Shown piece by piece: positions 1 through 8,584 of a stretch of 63,593 nt of DNA. The stretch covers positions 1-63,593 of the forward strand of contig CALBCJ010000026.1 of NCBI GenBank assembly GCA_937926975.1, in the 5' to 3' direction. Made by a program: the position numbers and the translations under genes. The notes under the pieces were generated by a model, which was given only the letters and a program-made list of their open reading frames with translations, ran no database searches and was not told the DNA's origin. Position 1 is the first letter of the stretch; every line of letters begins with the position of its first letter. The DNA comes from an uncultured Propionibacteriaceae bacterium. GTDB lineage: Bacteria; Actinomycetota; Actinomycetes; Propionibacteriales; Propionibacteriaceae.

Positions 1-472
1 AGCCGGCGTTCACGTACGCGATGTCGGTGGGGTGGGTGCGGCCGGTGGGGGTACGACTCGGGGCGGGCGAGCTGGCGCGTGGGGTAGACGAGCTGGGCGT
101 TGGCCGGGCGCTGGAGCGGCTGGGGGTGGACTTGGGGGTCGTCGTGGGCGTGGTGCTCGTGGTCATGGTGGTGCGGTCCGGGTCAGCGACCGTGCCTTGC
201 CCGCCGGGGCGGTACAGGAGGGCGCCGAGGACGACGGCGAGCACGACCGCGACCGCGCCGCCGCCGAGGAGCACAGGCAGGACAGAGCTCTTGCGCGGGG
301 CTGGCAACCGCGGGAGGTCCGGGGGCTGCGGCCCTGGGCCCGGCTGGGCCGTGGTCTGACCCCACGGTGAGGTGCCAGCCCAGGGCGGGCTGCCGGTCGA
401 GCGGGGTCCAGGCTGCTCCTGGGACGGGAACGGGGACTGCTGGCCCGGGCGGAAGGGGTTCGCTGAGCTCAC
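1..472 (-). CDS. YpfJ-type neutral zinc metallopeptidase, N-terminal part (runs off window)
   Basis: Only the N-terminal ~157 codons are inside the window; the zinc-binding half would lie to the left. The visible protein starts at a GTG (VSSANPFRPG), has a Pro/Gln-rich cytoplasmic stretch, one membrane helix around residues 66-88 (VLPVLLGGGAVAVVLAVVLG) and a Ser/Thr/Pro-rich linker. It then enters the same PTDIAYVNAG sequence that precedes the peptidase domain in the next gene. It is a close paralogue of 489-1721: bases 1-66 match 1268-1333 with one difference. Function is inferred from that paralogue. The GTG is chosen because TATGCT lies 7 nt upstream of it. Confidence 0.8.
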   Translation of the reverse strand, partial: MSSANPFRPGQQSPFPSQEQPGPRSTGSPPWAGTSPWGQTTAQPGPGPQPPDLPRLPAPRKSSVLPVLLGGGAVAVVLAVVLGALLYRPGGQGTVADPDRTTMTTSTTPTTTPKSTPSRSSARPTPSSSTPRASSPAPSRTPTGRTHPTDIAYVNAG

Positions 473-479
473 ATGAGTG

Positions 480-485
480 AGCATA
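480..485 (-). promoter_or_regulatory. -10 box (TATGCT), leaderless start at 472
   Basis: TATGCT on the minus strand ends 7 nt before the GTG at 472. This fits transcription starting at the start codon; no ribosome binding site is present. Confidence 0.5.
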
Positions 486-488
486 GAG

Positions 489-1721
489 TTAGGCAACGTC
501 GCTGGGGGCCGCGGCGAAGGTGTTGCAGCGTCCGATCTGGCCGCCGGCCTCCAGGCCGGTACGGAACCAGAGCCTCAGGCTGCGCGGGTTTCCGTGCTCG
601 GGGGTGGGGAGACTGGCCTCATTCTCCTCGATCTGTGCCATCTCCTCTGGGGTGATGCCGTAGGAGTGGGCCATTGCGGCCAGGGCCATGCCGGCGAAGC
701 ACTGGGCCTGAAGCTCGCGGCGGCGGTTCTCGACCAGGGCCGGCTCGCCCTTCAGCTGGTACTGGATGCCCCAGCTGGCGTTGAGGATCCCGGCCCGGGC
801 CTGGATGTGGTGGCCCAGCTCGTGAGCGAGAACGATCTCGGTGCTGTAGGTCCGGACACCATGCGGCAGGTACCGGCCCGGCACCTTGACGTTCATGTAG
901 ATGGCCATGTTCTGCGAGCAGTAGTACCCGGCGGTCGTGTCGATCTTGACCACCTCGCCTGCCCTGGTGCGGCCGCAGGGGGTGGTGAAGTCCTGGTCGA
1001 CGAGGTAGAGGGGACCGCGGGGGAGGTCGTACCCGGCCTGGGAGAGGGCACTGGTCCAGATCGGCATCAGGCAGGTGTAGGTGGCTTCCAGGAGCTGTCG
1101 GGAGCGGGTGGTCCCGTCGCGCTGGAAGTCGATGGGGTCGTACGGGCAGGAGACTGGCCCGGCTGTGGTCTGGCGGTAGAGCCGGTTGCGGCGGCTTAGC
1201 TGCTCGGCCTCGGTCTGGGTCTTGAAGGATGGCCAGGGGATGGGCTTCGAGACCGGAGGTGGGGTGTAGCCGGCGTTCACGTACGCGATGTCGGTGGGGT
1301 GGGTGCGGCCGGTGGGGGTACGGCTCGGGGCGGACTTGGACGAGCTGGCGCGGGGAGCGGGTGAGGTGGCGCTCGGCCTGGTGCTGGAGTGACGAGCGGA
1401 AAGGGTCGCAGATGCCTGGGGGGCGGTGGTGACCGTGGTGCGGGCGGTGGTGACGGCGACCGTCCCTCGTCTGCCGGGGCTGAGCAGAAGGGCACCGAGG
1501 ACGACAGCGAGGACGACCAGGACCGCGCCGGCGCCGAGGAGTACGGGCAGCATCGGGCCACGAGGGGCAGGTGGCCGCGGGTAGCCCAGAGGCGGCTGCT
1601 GCCCGGGGCCTGGGTGTGGCGGGGCCGGCCCCCAGGGTGAGGCGCTGGCCCACGGCTGGCGAGTCCCCGGCGCCGAGTAGGGGAGCTGCTGACCGCGGCG
1701 GAACGGGTACGCGGAGCTCAC
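489..1721 (-). CDS. YpfJ-type neutral zinc metallopeptidase, membrane anchored
   Basis: A 410-aa predicted membrane-anchored protease of the neutral zinc metallopeptidase (YpfJ) family. A Pro-rich cytoplasmic N-terminus is followed by a membrane helix at about 57-80 and a Ser/Thr/Pro linker. The extracellular peptidase domain has HELGHHIQ at 300-307 (HExxH zinc ligands plus catalytic Glu) and a downstream ELQAQC at 336-341. The Glu in ELQAQC is the expected third zinc ligand. The usual form of that motif is ExQADC, as in the neighbour at 1765, so the Asp is Gln here. Substrate is unknown. It is the middle of three tandem paralogues and is separated from the next copy by 16 bp. Confidence 0.85.
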   Translation of the reverse strand: MSSAYPFRRGQQLPYSAPGTRQPWASASPWGPAPPHPGPGQQPPLGYPRPPAPRGPMLPVLLGAGAVLVVLAVVLGALLLSPGRRGTVAVTTARTTVTTAPQASATLSARHSSTRPSATSPAPRASSSKSAPSRTPTGRTHPTDIAYVNAGYTPPPVSKPIPWPSFKTQTEAEQLSRRNRLYRQTTAGPVSCPYDPIDFQRDGTTRSRQLLEATYTCLMPIWTSALSQAGYDLPRGPLYLVDQDFTTPCGRTRAGEVVKIDTTAGYYCSQNMAIYMNVKVPGRYLPHGVRTYSTEIVLAHELGHHIQARAGILNASWGIQYQLKGEPALVENRRRELQAQCFAGMALAAMAHSYGITPEEMAQIEENEASLPTPEHGNPRSLRLWFRTGLEAGGQIGRCNTFAAAPSDVA

Positions 1722-1727
1722 GCCAGG

Positions 1728-1733
1728 AGGATA
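1728..1733 (-). promoter_or_regulatory. -10 box (TATCCT), leaderless start at 1721
   Basis: TATCCT on the minus strand ends 6 nt before the GTG at 1721, and there is no Shine-Dalgarno sequence between them. Confidence 0.5.
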
Positions 1734-1764
1734 GAGCGCTGCCCGGTCTGGCTCTGGGGACGGG

Positions 1765-2859
1765 TTAGCGGACCAGGTGGTCGTCGGCCACCCAGGTGTT
1801 GCAGGCTCCGACCCGCGTCGACGCCAGGCCCATCTGAGTCCAGTAGCGACGGCTCTTGCTCAGTCCGTGGCCGGAGTCGATCTCGGCCTTGCCCGACAGG
1901 GTGTCGTCGCCGATCGCCTCGGCCAGCGCAAGCAGCTGCTGCTGCTCGGCCGCCGAGATCTTCGCCGAGGTCGACACCGAGGCGATGAAGAGCCCGGAGA
2001 AGCAGTCGGCCTGGGTCTCGAGACGCCGCGAGAACTGGTTCTGGGTGGCCTTGTCCGAGGCCTGCTGACCCAGCCCCTTGCCCGCAACCAGGAGCCCGGT
2101 CCGAGCCTGGACAGCGTGGCCGAGCTCGTGGGCCAGCACCGACTCCACCACGAACCGTCCGGTCCGCAGGGCCGGCGGCAGCACAGTCGGCAGGTCAGTG
2201 GCGTAGTAGATCCGCTGGTCGGCGCCGCAGTAGGCGGCGTTCTTCATGGACACCTTGCCGCAGGCGCTCTTGCTGGGCTCGCTGATGACCACCACCGGAG
2301 GCCGCGGCATCTGGTAGCCGGCCTTCGTCACCGGCGGCTCCCAGACTCGCATCAGGCAGACCATCAGCTCGTTCAGGTACCGGTCCAGCTGCTGCCGCGA
2401 GGCCGTGGTGAGGTCGATCGTCTGGATCGGGCAGCGCGTCGGGTGGGGGACCGGCTGGGCGTACAGCGCGTTGTTGCGCACCAGCTCCCGGGCCTGCTCA
2501 GCGCTGGTGACCTCCGGCAGCGGTGGCGGCTTCAGCGCCGGCGGCGGGGCCTGGTAGTCGTCGTTCGCGTACGCCGGGCCGCGCAGCCTGGTTACGAGCG
2601 TGACCGAGGCCACGGCCACGACAATGACCCCGAGCACGGCCAGCACCGACAGCACCGCCTTGCGGCGGGTGGCGGCGCGTCCCGAGGACTGCCCCGGCGC
2701 CGGGGACCACTGCGGCGGCGTCGGGAAGCCGCCTGCCGTCCCGAACGGGGCCTGCGGCGGCCCGTACGGGTGCGGTGGCCGCCAGACAGGCTGCTGGCTC
2801 CACCCGGGGGACGGGGGCCAGGACTGGGCGACCGGACGTCCGTACGGAGGCTGAGTCAC
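1765..2859 (-). CDS. YpfJ-type neutral zinc metallopeptidase, third tandem copy
   Basis: 364 aa from the GTG at 2859. The layout matches the two preceding copies: a Pro/Gln/Gly-rich N-terminus, one membrane helix at about 67-90, then an extracellular peptidase domain with HELGHAVQ at about 244-251 and the family motif ETQADCFSG downstream. It is more diverged from the other two than they are from each other, with a different linker and no Ser/Thr-rich stretch, so it is probably the older duplicate. The extracytoplasmic active site follows from the single helix with the basic residues (TRRK) on its N-terminal side. An upstream in-frame start near 2970 would add a non-conserved extension and is rejected. 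Confidence 0.85.
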   Translation of the reverse strand: MTQPPYGRPVAQSWPPSPGWSQQPVWRPPHPYGPPQAPFGTAGGFPTPPQWSPAPGQSSGRAATRRKAVLSVLAVLGVIVVAVASVTLVTRLRGPAYANDDYQAPPPALKPPPLPEVTSAEQARELVRNNALYAQPVPHPTRCPIQTIDLTTASRQQLDRYLNELMVCLMRVWEPPVTKAGYQMPRPPVVVISEPSKSACGKVSMKNAAYCGADQRIYYATDLPTVLPPALRTGRFVVESVLAHELGHAVQARTGLLVAGKGLGQQASDKATQNQFSRRLETQADCFSGLFIASVSTSAKISAAEQQQLLALAEAIGDDTLSGKAEIDSGHGLSKSRRYWTQMGLASTRVGACNTWVADDHLVR

Positions 2860-2865
2860 CCCGTC

Positions 2866-2871
2866 AGGGTA
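2866..2871 (-). promoter_or_regulatory. -10 box (TACCCT), leaderless start at 2859
   Basis: TACCCT on the minus strand ends 6 nt before the GTG at 2859, matching the layout of the two paralogous genes downstream. Confidence 0.45.
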
Positions 2872-2968
2872 GTGTCCCGGTGGCCTACGGCCCAGCCGCG
2901 GGGCTGTCCCCACCACCGGTACCATCGAACGGCTGGTGTGCCAGCACAGCCACAGATGGAGGTCCGTC

Positions 2969-4633
2969 ATGCGTCAACGTCGGCTGGTCCGGCTCCTGGT
3001 CGTGCTCGCCGCAGCACTGGGGCCAGTGCTGGTTGCTGCACCAGCCCACGCCGACGAGCAGTACGCCGCCCAGGTCGCCATTGACGCCTCGCTGAGCGCG
3101 GAGGGCGTGCTCTCGGTACGGGAGACCGTCAGCTTCGACAACCAGGTGCCACCGACCCTGGTGCAGCGGCTGGCCGAGCAGCGCGACGGCGACGACGGGG
3201 CCGTGTACGGGTACACCATCTCTGAGATCGGCGTCTCTGCAGACGAGCAGAGCCTGAGCCCGGCCGTCAACCACGCCAACGGCGCCACCACGATCACGGT
3301 GAAGCCGAACGGTGCCCGGCGGGTCGACATCACGTACACCGTCGCCGGCGCCACGACCCGGATGCCGGACGGCTCCACCCACTTCGGCTGGCGGGTGCTG
3401 CAGGGGCTGTCGGTCCCGGTCACCGAGGTCCAGGGTGTGGTGCGGGTCCCCGCCGAGGCCAGTGACTACAGCTGCCAGGCTGGTGCTCCGGGTGCCGAGC
3501 GCAGCTGCGGGCTGTACTCCGGCGGGACCCACAGCTCGCGTGACCTGAGCTTCACCGACGGCCCCCGCGGGATCGGTGAGGTGGTCGAGCCCGGGCTGCG
3601 GTTCGACGCCGGCCGGGTGGCGGTCACCGAGCAGGTCAGCTACCGCTGGTCGCTGGACCGGGCCTTCACCCCGGGCTGGCCGCAGCTGCTGGCCACGCTG
3701 GGGGTCGTGGTGGCCGGCGGGCTGCTGCTGTGGGCCCTGCACCGCCGCGCCGGGCGGGACATCCTGGCCCCGCGGGCCACCGTGGTGGCCGAGTTCCAGC
3801 CGGCCGGTGAGGCAGTGAGCACCTTCGCCGTCGTCGACGAGGTACGCCCCGGCCACGTCGGCACGGTCGCTGACGAGCACGTCGACCCGCTGGACGTGGT
3901 CGGCTCGCTGCTCGACCTCGCGGTCCGCGGGCACCTGCTGATCACCCAGCTGCCCCCGAAGCACGGCTTCGTCGACTGGTCGCTGACCCGGACCCACACG
4001 AAGGACGACGACCTGGTCGAGTTCGAGCAGCGGCTGCTGGACGCGGTCGGCGACTCCACCGTCTCCACGCTGGCGGCCTCCGTGGCCCCGGCGGTCGAGG
4101 ACGTCCAGCAGGCCCTGTACCGCGACGTGGTGGAGCGGGGCTGGTTCTCCCGCCGCCCGGACCAGGTCCGCCAGCGCTGGTCGAGGAGGGCCTGGCTCGG
4201 GGTCGCGGTCGCGGTCCTGGCCGCCGTGGTGCTGGTCGCGCTCACCACGTTCGGCCTGGTCGGGCTGGCCCTGGTCGGGGTAGCCCTGGGCCTGATGCTG
4301 GTCGCCCAGGAGATGCCGGCCCGTACCGAGTCCGGCTCGTCGCTGCTGGCCGGGCTGCGGCTGCTGTCGGTCCAGCTCGACACCCAGCCCACGAACCAGC
4401 TGCCGAAGGGCAAGGAGTGTGAGGAGGTGTCGCGGATCCTGCCGTACGCGGTGGTGCTGGGCGGCTGGGAGCGCTGGCTGGAGGCTCTGGTCTCCTCCGA
4501 CGACGACGAGGGTACGGCCGACCCGACCGACCTGAGCTGGTACCACGCCCCCGACGACTGGCACCTGCAGCAGCTCCCGGCCTCGCTGGACGCCTTCGTG
4601 AACGCGGTCCGGGGCCGGCTCTTCGCCCGCTGA
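2969..4633 (+). CDS. DUF2207 family secreted/membrane protein
   Basis: 554 aa. A signal peptide (basic MRQRRLVRLL, hydrophobic core, APAHA cleavage region) leads into an extracellular beta-rich DUF2207 domain. One helix follows (WPQLLATLGVVVAGGLLLWA, about 230-250). A cytoplasmic part contains the family-typical stretch DPLDVVGSLLDLAVRGHL, and then come paired helices around 410-450. The start is the ATG preceded by GGAGG at 2958-2962; an earlier in-frame start would spoil the signal peptide. The biochemical role of DUF2207 proteins is unknown. The gene diverges from the metallopeptidases and has no obvious partner. Confidence 0.8.
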   Translation: MRQRRLVRLLVVLAAALGPVLVAAPAHADEQYAAQVAIDASLSAEGVLSVRETVSFDNQVPPTLVQRLAEQRDGDDGAVYGYTISEIGVSADEQSLSPAVNHANGATTITVKPNGARRVDITYTVAGATTRMPDGSTHFGWRVLQGLSVPVTEVQGVVRVPAEASDYSCQAGAPGAERSCGLYSGGTHSSRDLSFTDGPRGIGEVVEPGLRFDAGRVAVTEQVSYRWSLDRAFTPGWPQLLATLGVVVAGGLLLWALHRRAGRDILAPRATVVAEFQPAGEAVSTFAVVDEVRPGHVGTVADEHVDPLDVVGSLLDLAVRGHLLITQLPPKHGFVDWSLTRTHTKDDDLVEFEQRLLDAVGDSTVSTLAASVAPAVEDVQQALYRDVVERGWFSRRPDQVRQRWSRRAWLGVAVAVLAAVVLVALTTFGLVGLALVGVALGLMLVAQEMPARTESGSSLLAGLRLLSVQLDTQPTNQLPKGKECEEVSRILPYAVVLGGWERWLEALVSSDDDEGTADPTDLSWYHAPDDWHLQQLPASLDAFVNAVRGRLFAR

Positions 4634-4662
4634 TGCCCGCTCCAGGGCTGGTCCTGGGGCAC

Positions 4663-4668
4663 TAGGCT
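4663..4668 (+). promoter_or_regulatory. -10 box (TAGGCT), leaderless start at 4675
   Basis: TAGGCT ends 6 nt before the ATG of the ATPase gene, with no ribosome binding site. The ATPase/DUF4276 pair therefore appears to have its own promoter, separate from the DUF2207 gene. Confidence 0.55.
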
Positions 4669-4674
4669 GCCGCC

Positions 4675-5796
4675 ATGACTGCGGCACTGGCGAGCCTGCG
4701 CGTGGCCGGGCTCCGGTCCCTGGTCGACGCCGAGCTGGCGCTGGGTACTGATGTCACGGTCCTGATCGGGGCCAACGGGTCGGGGAAGTCCACCCTGGTC
4801 AGTGCCCTGGAGCTGGTCTCCCGGATCTGGGACGGCTCTTTTCAGGAGTACCTGGAGGACCGGGGCGGGCTGGAGCGGATGCTGTTCGCCGGCGACCCGC
4901 CGGCCCAGGAGGTCACCATCGACCTGTGGGCGGCCAAGGACCACGCCGGGGTTCGCAACGGCTACCAGGCCCGGCTTCGCCCCAGCCCGTCGGGGGTGGC
5001 CAGGCTGCAGGAGACGCTCTGGATCCACGACACCACGAGGTACCCGACACCGTACGACGTGAAACTGGGCTGGGGGGTGAGCAGCCAGGTGGTCAGGCTC
5101 GACCAGGGTGACCGGGTCGGTCGTTTCGCCTCGTACGTACGCCCGCTGCTGGCCGGCTGCCGGGTCTTCCACTTCGATGACGTCTCGGCCCAGGCACCGG
5201 CCACGAGACTCTCGACGGTCGGTGACGACGTCGAGCTGCGCTGGAACGCGGAGAATATCGCCGCCTACCTGCTCAAGGTGAATCTGGAGCATCCCCAGCA
5301 CTACCGGGAGATCGTGGCCGTGGTGCAGCAGGCACTGCCGTTCTTCCAGGACTTCGTGCTGGTCCCCGACCGGTCGGGCCAGGTCCGGCTGCGCTGGAGG
5401 CAGCGGGGCCTGGACCGTACCTTCCTGCCTCACGAGGCCAGCGACGGCGCCCTCCGGTTCATCTGCCTGGCGACCCTGCTGCTCGGTCCGGACCTGCCGG
5501 CCACCGTGGTCCTCGACGAGCCCGAGCTGGGACTGCACCCGGCCGCGATCGGGCTGCTGGCCGAGATGACCCGGGCTGCCGGACGTACGGGGCACAGGGT
5601 GATCATCGCCACCCAGTCGGTTCCGCTGCTGTCCCACTACGAGGTGCACGAGATCGCGGTCCTGGAGCACCACCAGTCCCGCACCACCCTCACCCGGCCC
5701 GATGCCTCCCGGCTGGAGGCCTTTCTCGACGACTACTCCACGGGCTCGCTGTGGGAGATGAACCTGCTGGGCGGCCGACCCGGAGCCCTCGAGTGA
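4675..5796 (+). CDS. AAA family ATPase (OLD/RecF-like ABC ATPase fold)
   Basis: 373 aa. The ATPase has an ABC/SMC-like head: Walker A GANGSGKST at 32-40, a signature-like stretch HEASDGALRFICL at about 253-265, Walker B TVVLDEPELGLHP at about 277-289, and the switch region ATQSVPLLS at 312-320. No long coiled coil is visible, which matches the short AAA_21-type ATPases rather than Smc or RecN. The stop overlaps the start of the next gene by 4 bp (GTGA), so the two are translationally coupled. ATPases of this class paired with TOPRIM-like nucleases are known from OLD, Gabija and PARIS anti-phage systems. A defence role here is inference. Confidence 0.85.
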   Translation: MTAALASLRVAGLRSLVDAELALGTDVTVLIGANGSGKSTLVSALELVSRIWDGSFQEYLEDRGGLERMLFAGDPPAQEVTIDLWAAKDHAGVRNGYQARLRPSPSGVARLQETLWIHDTTRYPTPYDVKLGWGVSSQVVRLDQGDRVGRFASYVRPLLAGCRVFHFDDVSAQAPATRLSTVGDDVELRWNAENIAAYLLKVNLEHPQHYREIVAVVQQALPFFQDFVLVPDRSGQVRLRWRQRGLDRTFLPHEASDGALRFICLATLLLGPDLPATVVLDEPELGLHPAAIGLLAEMTRAAGRTGHRVIIATQSVPLLSHYEVHEIAVLEHHQSRTTLTRPDASRLEAFLDDYSTGSLWEMNLLGGRPGALE

Positions 5797-6440
5797 CTCG
5801 GCAGATCATTCTGCTGGTCGAGGGGCAGACTGAGGAGGCGCTGGTCAACCAGGTCCTGGCACCGGCCGTCGCTGGCGATGGGGTTTATCTCACGCCGGTC
5901 CCCGTCCAGACCTCGGCGACCGGCCGCGGTGGGGGCAGCTGGAACCACTACGACGCCACGCTGTGCCGCCTCCTCAGCCAAGTTCACTGGTGGCGGGTCG
6001 GGCTGTTGATCGACTACTACCAGTACCCGAAGCGGGCACCCGGATCCGACTCTCAAGGCAGCGCCGCCGAGCGCCAGCAGGCCATGGTCGAGCAGCTGCG
6101 GGCGACGTTCCCCGACCCCCGGTTTCGGCCGCTGGTCGTGATGCACGAGATCGAGGCTCTGGTGCTGGCCGCGATTGCGGCTGGTCAGGGTGAGGCAATC
6201 TTCCCGCCCAACGAAGTACGCAGGCTGAAACACGTCATCGAGCGGGCCGGAGGTCCGGAGCAGGTCAACGACGGTCCGAGCACCAGCCCGTCGAAACGGC
6301 TTCTGGCAGCACATCCCAGGTACAGCAAGGTAGTGACCGGCCCACGACTCGTCGAAGAAGCAGGCTTGGATGCCGTCCTGGAACGGTGCCCGGTATTCGC
6401 GGCCTGGTGGCGAGAGCTGCTGGACGACCGGCCGGAGTGA
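5793..6440 (+). CDS. DUF4276 family protein (TOPRIM-like putative nuclease)
   Basis: 215 aa from the GTG that overlaps the ATPase stop. DUF4276 hallmarks are visible in order: LLVEGQTEE at 7-15 (the acidic first TOPRIM motif), LLIDYYQYP at about 71-79 where TOPRIM proteins carry their DxD-like motif, and HEIEALVL at about 118-125. These fit a metal-dependent TOPRIM-fold nuclease, but the DxD is replaced by IDYY as is usual for DUF4276. No HTH or membrane segment is present. The fixed partner is the upstream ATPase, and together they look like a two-component nucleotide-gated nuclease. Catalytic activity is inferred, not shown. Confidence 0.8.
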   Translation: MTRQIILLVEGQTEEALVNQVLAPAVAGDGVYLTPVPVQTSATGRGGGSWNHYDATLCRLLSQVHWWRVGLLIDYYQYPKRAPGSDSQGSAAERQQAMVEQLRATFPDPRFRPLVVMHEIEALVLAAIAAGQGEAIFPPNEVRRLKHVIERAGGPEQVNDGPSTSPSKRLLAAHPRYSKVVTGPRLVEEAGLDAVLERCPVFAAWWRELLDDRPE

Positions 6441-6446
6441 TGAGCG

Positions 6447-7077
6447 GTGGGCGAGCACTGGGTCGTGTACGGCGACCAGGACGGGGAGCAGCCGTCCGTA
6501 CCGGGGCCGACAGCCGGAGACCGGCGAGGAGATCGAGCTGTACCCGCAGCGCTCGGTACGCCGCCCGGGGGAGACCACGGTCCGGCTGGGCTTTCCCGGG
6601 ATGGTGGCGGGGGCCGTCTTCACCGGGGTCTTCGCCCTGATCCTGCTGGTCGCGGCGCTCGCGACCATGAGGCTGGGGATGGCGGGTATGGCACTGGTCC
6701 CGGTGCTGCTGACCGTGCTGCTCGGCTACCTGGCCCGCGGCCGGCGTGCCGTCCAGGTCGACGGGGAAGGGGTCACGGTCCCGGTACCCGGCCACGGGCG
6801 GCTCCGGCTGGCCTGGGCCCAGGTGGAGCGGTTCGAGGTCCGGCCGCGGTACGTCCCGTACGTGCGCCCGAGCCAGACGAACCACCAGCTGGTCGTGGTC
6901 CCGAAGCCGGGGCTGGCCCTGCCCCCCGAGCTCCGCGGCCCGGGCGGGCTCTACCTGCTCCCCGTGACCGGGGCCGACGTCCCCGACCAGGTCGCGCTGG
7001 CGATCCGGGAGTACGGCGGCCCGGTGAGCTGGGTCCGCCAGCCGGTCGGTGTGCCGGCTGACCAGGACCCCCAGTAG
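6447..7077 (+). pseudogene. PH-like domain membrane protein, apparent single-base frameshift
   Basis: The reading frame changes once. From the GTG at 6447 (GGAG 9 nt upstream) the coding signal is good (VGEHWVVYGDQDGEQPSV). Between about 6500 and 6525 high G+C at third positions moves to the +1 frame, which runs ETGEEIELYPQRSVRRPG to the stop at 7077. The span of 631 nt is one base over a multiple of three. The product would have two helices (VAGAVFTGVFALILLVAALA and MALVPVLLTVLLGYLA) and a small C-terminal PH-like beta domain (AVQVDGEGVTVPVPGHGRLR, then WAQVERFEV). An internal ATG at 6601 could give a shorter intact protein. Sequencing error and real decay cannot be told apart here. Confidence 0.5.
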
Positions 7078-7099
7078 CCTGCCTGCGACAGGAGGCTGG

Positions 7100-8536
7100 A
7101 TGACCGACATGACGGTGCGGCGGGAGCCGCTGCCCGGGATCGACCTGCACGAGACCATCGGCAGCGGCGGCTTCGCGGTCGTCTACCGCGCCCACCAGAC
7201 CAGCGTCGGGCGCGAGGTGGCGGTGAAGATCGACACCCGTCCGCTGGCCGACACCCAGGCCCGGCGCCGCTTCCTGCGGGAGGCGACCGCCTCGGCCCGG
7301 ATCTCGTCCCACCCGCACGTGGTCTCCCTGATCGACGTCGGCACCACCACCGACGGGCGGGCGTACTTCGTCATGGAGCTGTGCCCGAACGGCTCCCTGG
7401 CCGACCTCGTCCGCAGCCGCGGCGCGCTCCCGGTCGCCGACACCATCGAGCTCGGGATCGCGATCTCCAGCGCCCTCGCCGCCGCCCACGAGACCGGGAT
7501 CCTGCACCGCGACGTGAAACCGGCCAACGTCCTGATCGACGCGTACGGGACCCCACGGCTGTCGGACTTCGGGATCTCGGCGCTGCAGTCGCCCGACGGC
7601 GACATCTCGGCGACGATGGAGGCCCTGACCCCCGGGTACGCGCCGCCGGAGGTGGTGGCCGGGCAGCGGCCCACCCCGGCCGGTGACGTCTGGTCCCTCG
7701 GCGCCACCCTGTACACCCTGGTCACCGGGCGCCGTCCCCGGACCAACGATGACGGCACCCCGCGCACCGTGTACGAGATCCTGTCCGACCCGTACGCGCC
7801 GCTGCCGCCGGTCACCGTCGAGGGCAGTGAGCAGCTGGCCCGGGTGATCGAGCGGGCCGTCGCGCCGGACCCGAGCCAGCGCTACCCGAACGGGCAGGCC
7901 CTGTACGAGGCGCTGCGGGCGATCCGCCCCGCCGCCTCCGGCCCGGGGCGGCTGGTGGGTGGGCCCGAGGCCGGGCTCCTGACCGCGGCCCGGTCGCCGC
8001 AGCCGGCCCGGGCGACCGCCTCTCGACGCTGGCCGCTGGTGGCTGCGGCCGTGCTGACCGGGATCCTGCTCGGCAGCGGCGGCACGTACGGGGTGCTGCG
8101 GCTGACCGGCGCGGTGTCCGCAGCGACCACCGCCACGGCGACCGCCGCGCCGGGCGCTCCGACCGGGCAGACGGCGCCGTCAGGGAGCACCGCGCCACCC
8201 GAGGTCGGGGTGTGCTGGGGCGGGATCGTCTCGGTCGCCGGCTCGGTCAGCGCCCAGCAGGTCCCCTGCGAGCAGCCCCACTCCTGGGAGACCTACGCCT
8301 CGGGCTTCATGGAGGAGGACAGCGAGCCGACGACGGCCGACCTGGGCAGCGACGAGAACGTCAAGAAGACCTGCACCGACGCCGCCCTGGCCGCGTACCT
8401 GCCGGGCAAGAAGGGCACCTTCGAGACCCAGGTGGTCCCGGCCCGCCAGGCCGCCCCGAACGGGACCTGGGGCTTCTCCTGCGTCGCCTCCCGGGAGAGC
8501 GCCGGCCAGGTGACCGGCCGGCTCAAGGACAGCTGA
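7100..8536 (+). CDS. Membrane-anchored Ser/Thr protein kinase (Hanks type)
   Basis: 478 aa. The N-terminal kinase domain is complete: glycine loop GSGGFAVVY at 21-29, AVK lysine at about 43, catalytic HRDVKPAN at 136-143, DFG at 156-158, and TPGYAPPEV at about 177-185. A basic/Pro-rich linker leads to one helix at about 311-333. A short extracellular domain with several Cys follows (VCWGGIV, VPCEQPHSWE, KKTCTDAAL, FSCVAS). This resembles the septum-formation-type extracellular domain rather than PASTA repeats. The ATG at 7100 has AGGAGG 5-10 nt upstream; a second ATG at 7109 is possible. No phosphatase or cognate FHA gene is adjacent. Confidence 0.85.
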   Translation: MTDMTVRREPLPGIDLHETIGSGGFAVVYRAHQTSVGREVAVKIDTRPLADTQARRRFLREATASARISSHPHVVSLIDVGTTTDGRAYFVMELCPNGSLADLVRSRGALPVADTIELGIAISSALAAAHETGILHRDVKPANVLIDAYGTPRLSDFGISALQSPDGDISATMEALTPGYAPPEVVAGQRPTPAGDVWSLGATLYTLVTGRRPRTNDDGTPRTVYEILSDPYAPLPPVTVEGSEQLARVIERAVAPDPSQRYPNGQALYEALRAIRPAASGPGRLVGGPEAGLLTAARSPQPARATASRRWPLVAAAVLTGILLGSGGTYGVLRLTGAVSAATTATATAAPGAPTGQTAPSGSTAPPEVGVCWGGIVSVAGSVSAQQVPCEQPHSWETYASGFMEEDSEPTTADLGSDENVKKTCTDAALAAYLPGKKGTFETQVVPARQAAPNGTWGFSCVASRESAGQVTGRLKDS

Positions 8537-8570
8537 GCCGGGCCAGCACCTGCGAGGGCGCCGGCCCGGC
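8537..8570. terminator. Convergent hairpin between kinase and glyA
   Basis: GCCGGGCC at 8537-8544 pairs with GGCCCGGC at 8563-8570 across an 18-nt loop. It sits in the 48-bp gap between two converging genes. There is no T-tract. Confidence 0.4.
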
Positions 8571-8584
8571 CCGCTGCTGGTGGG

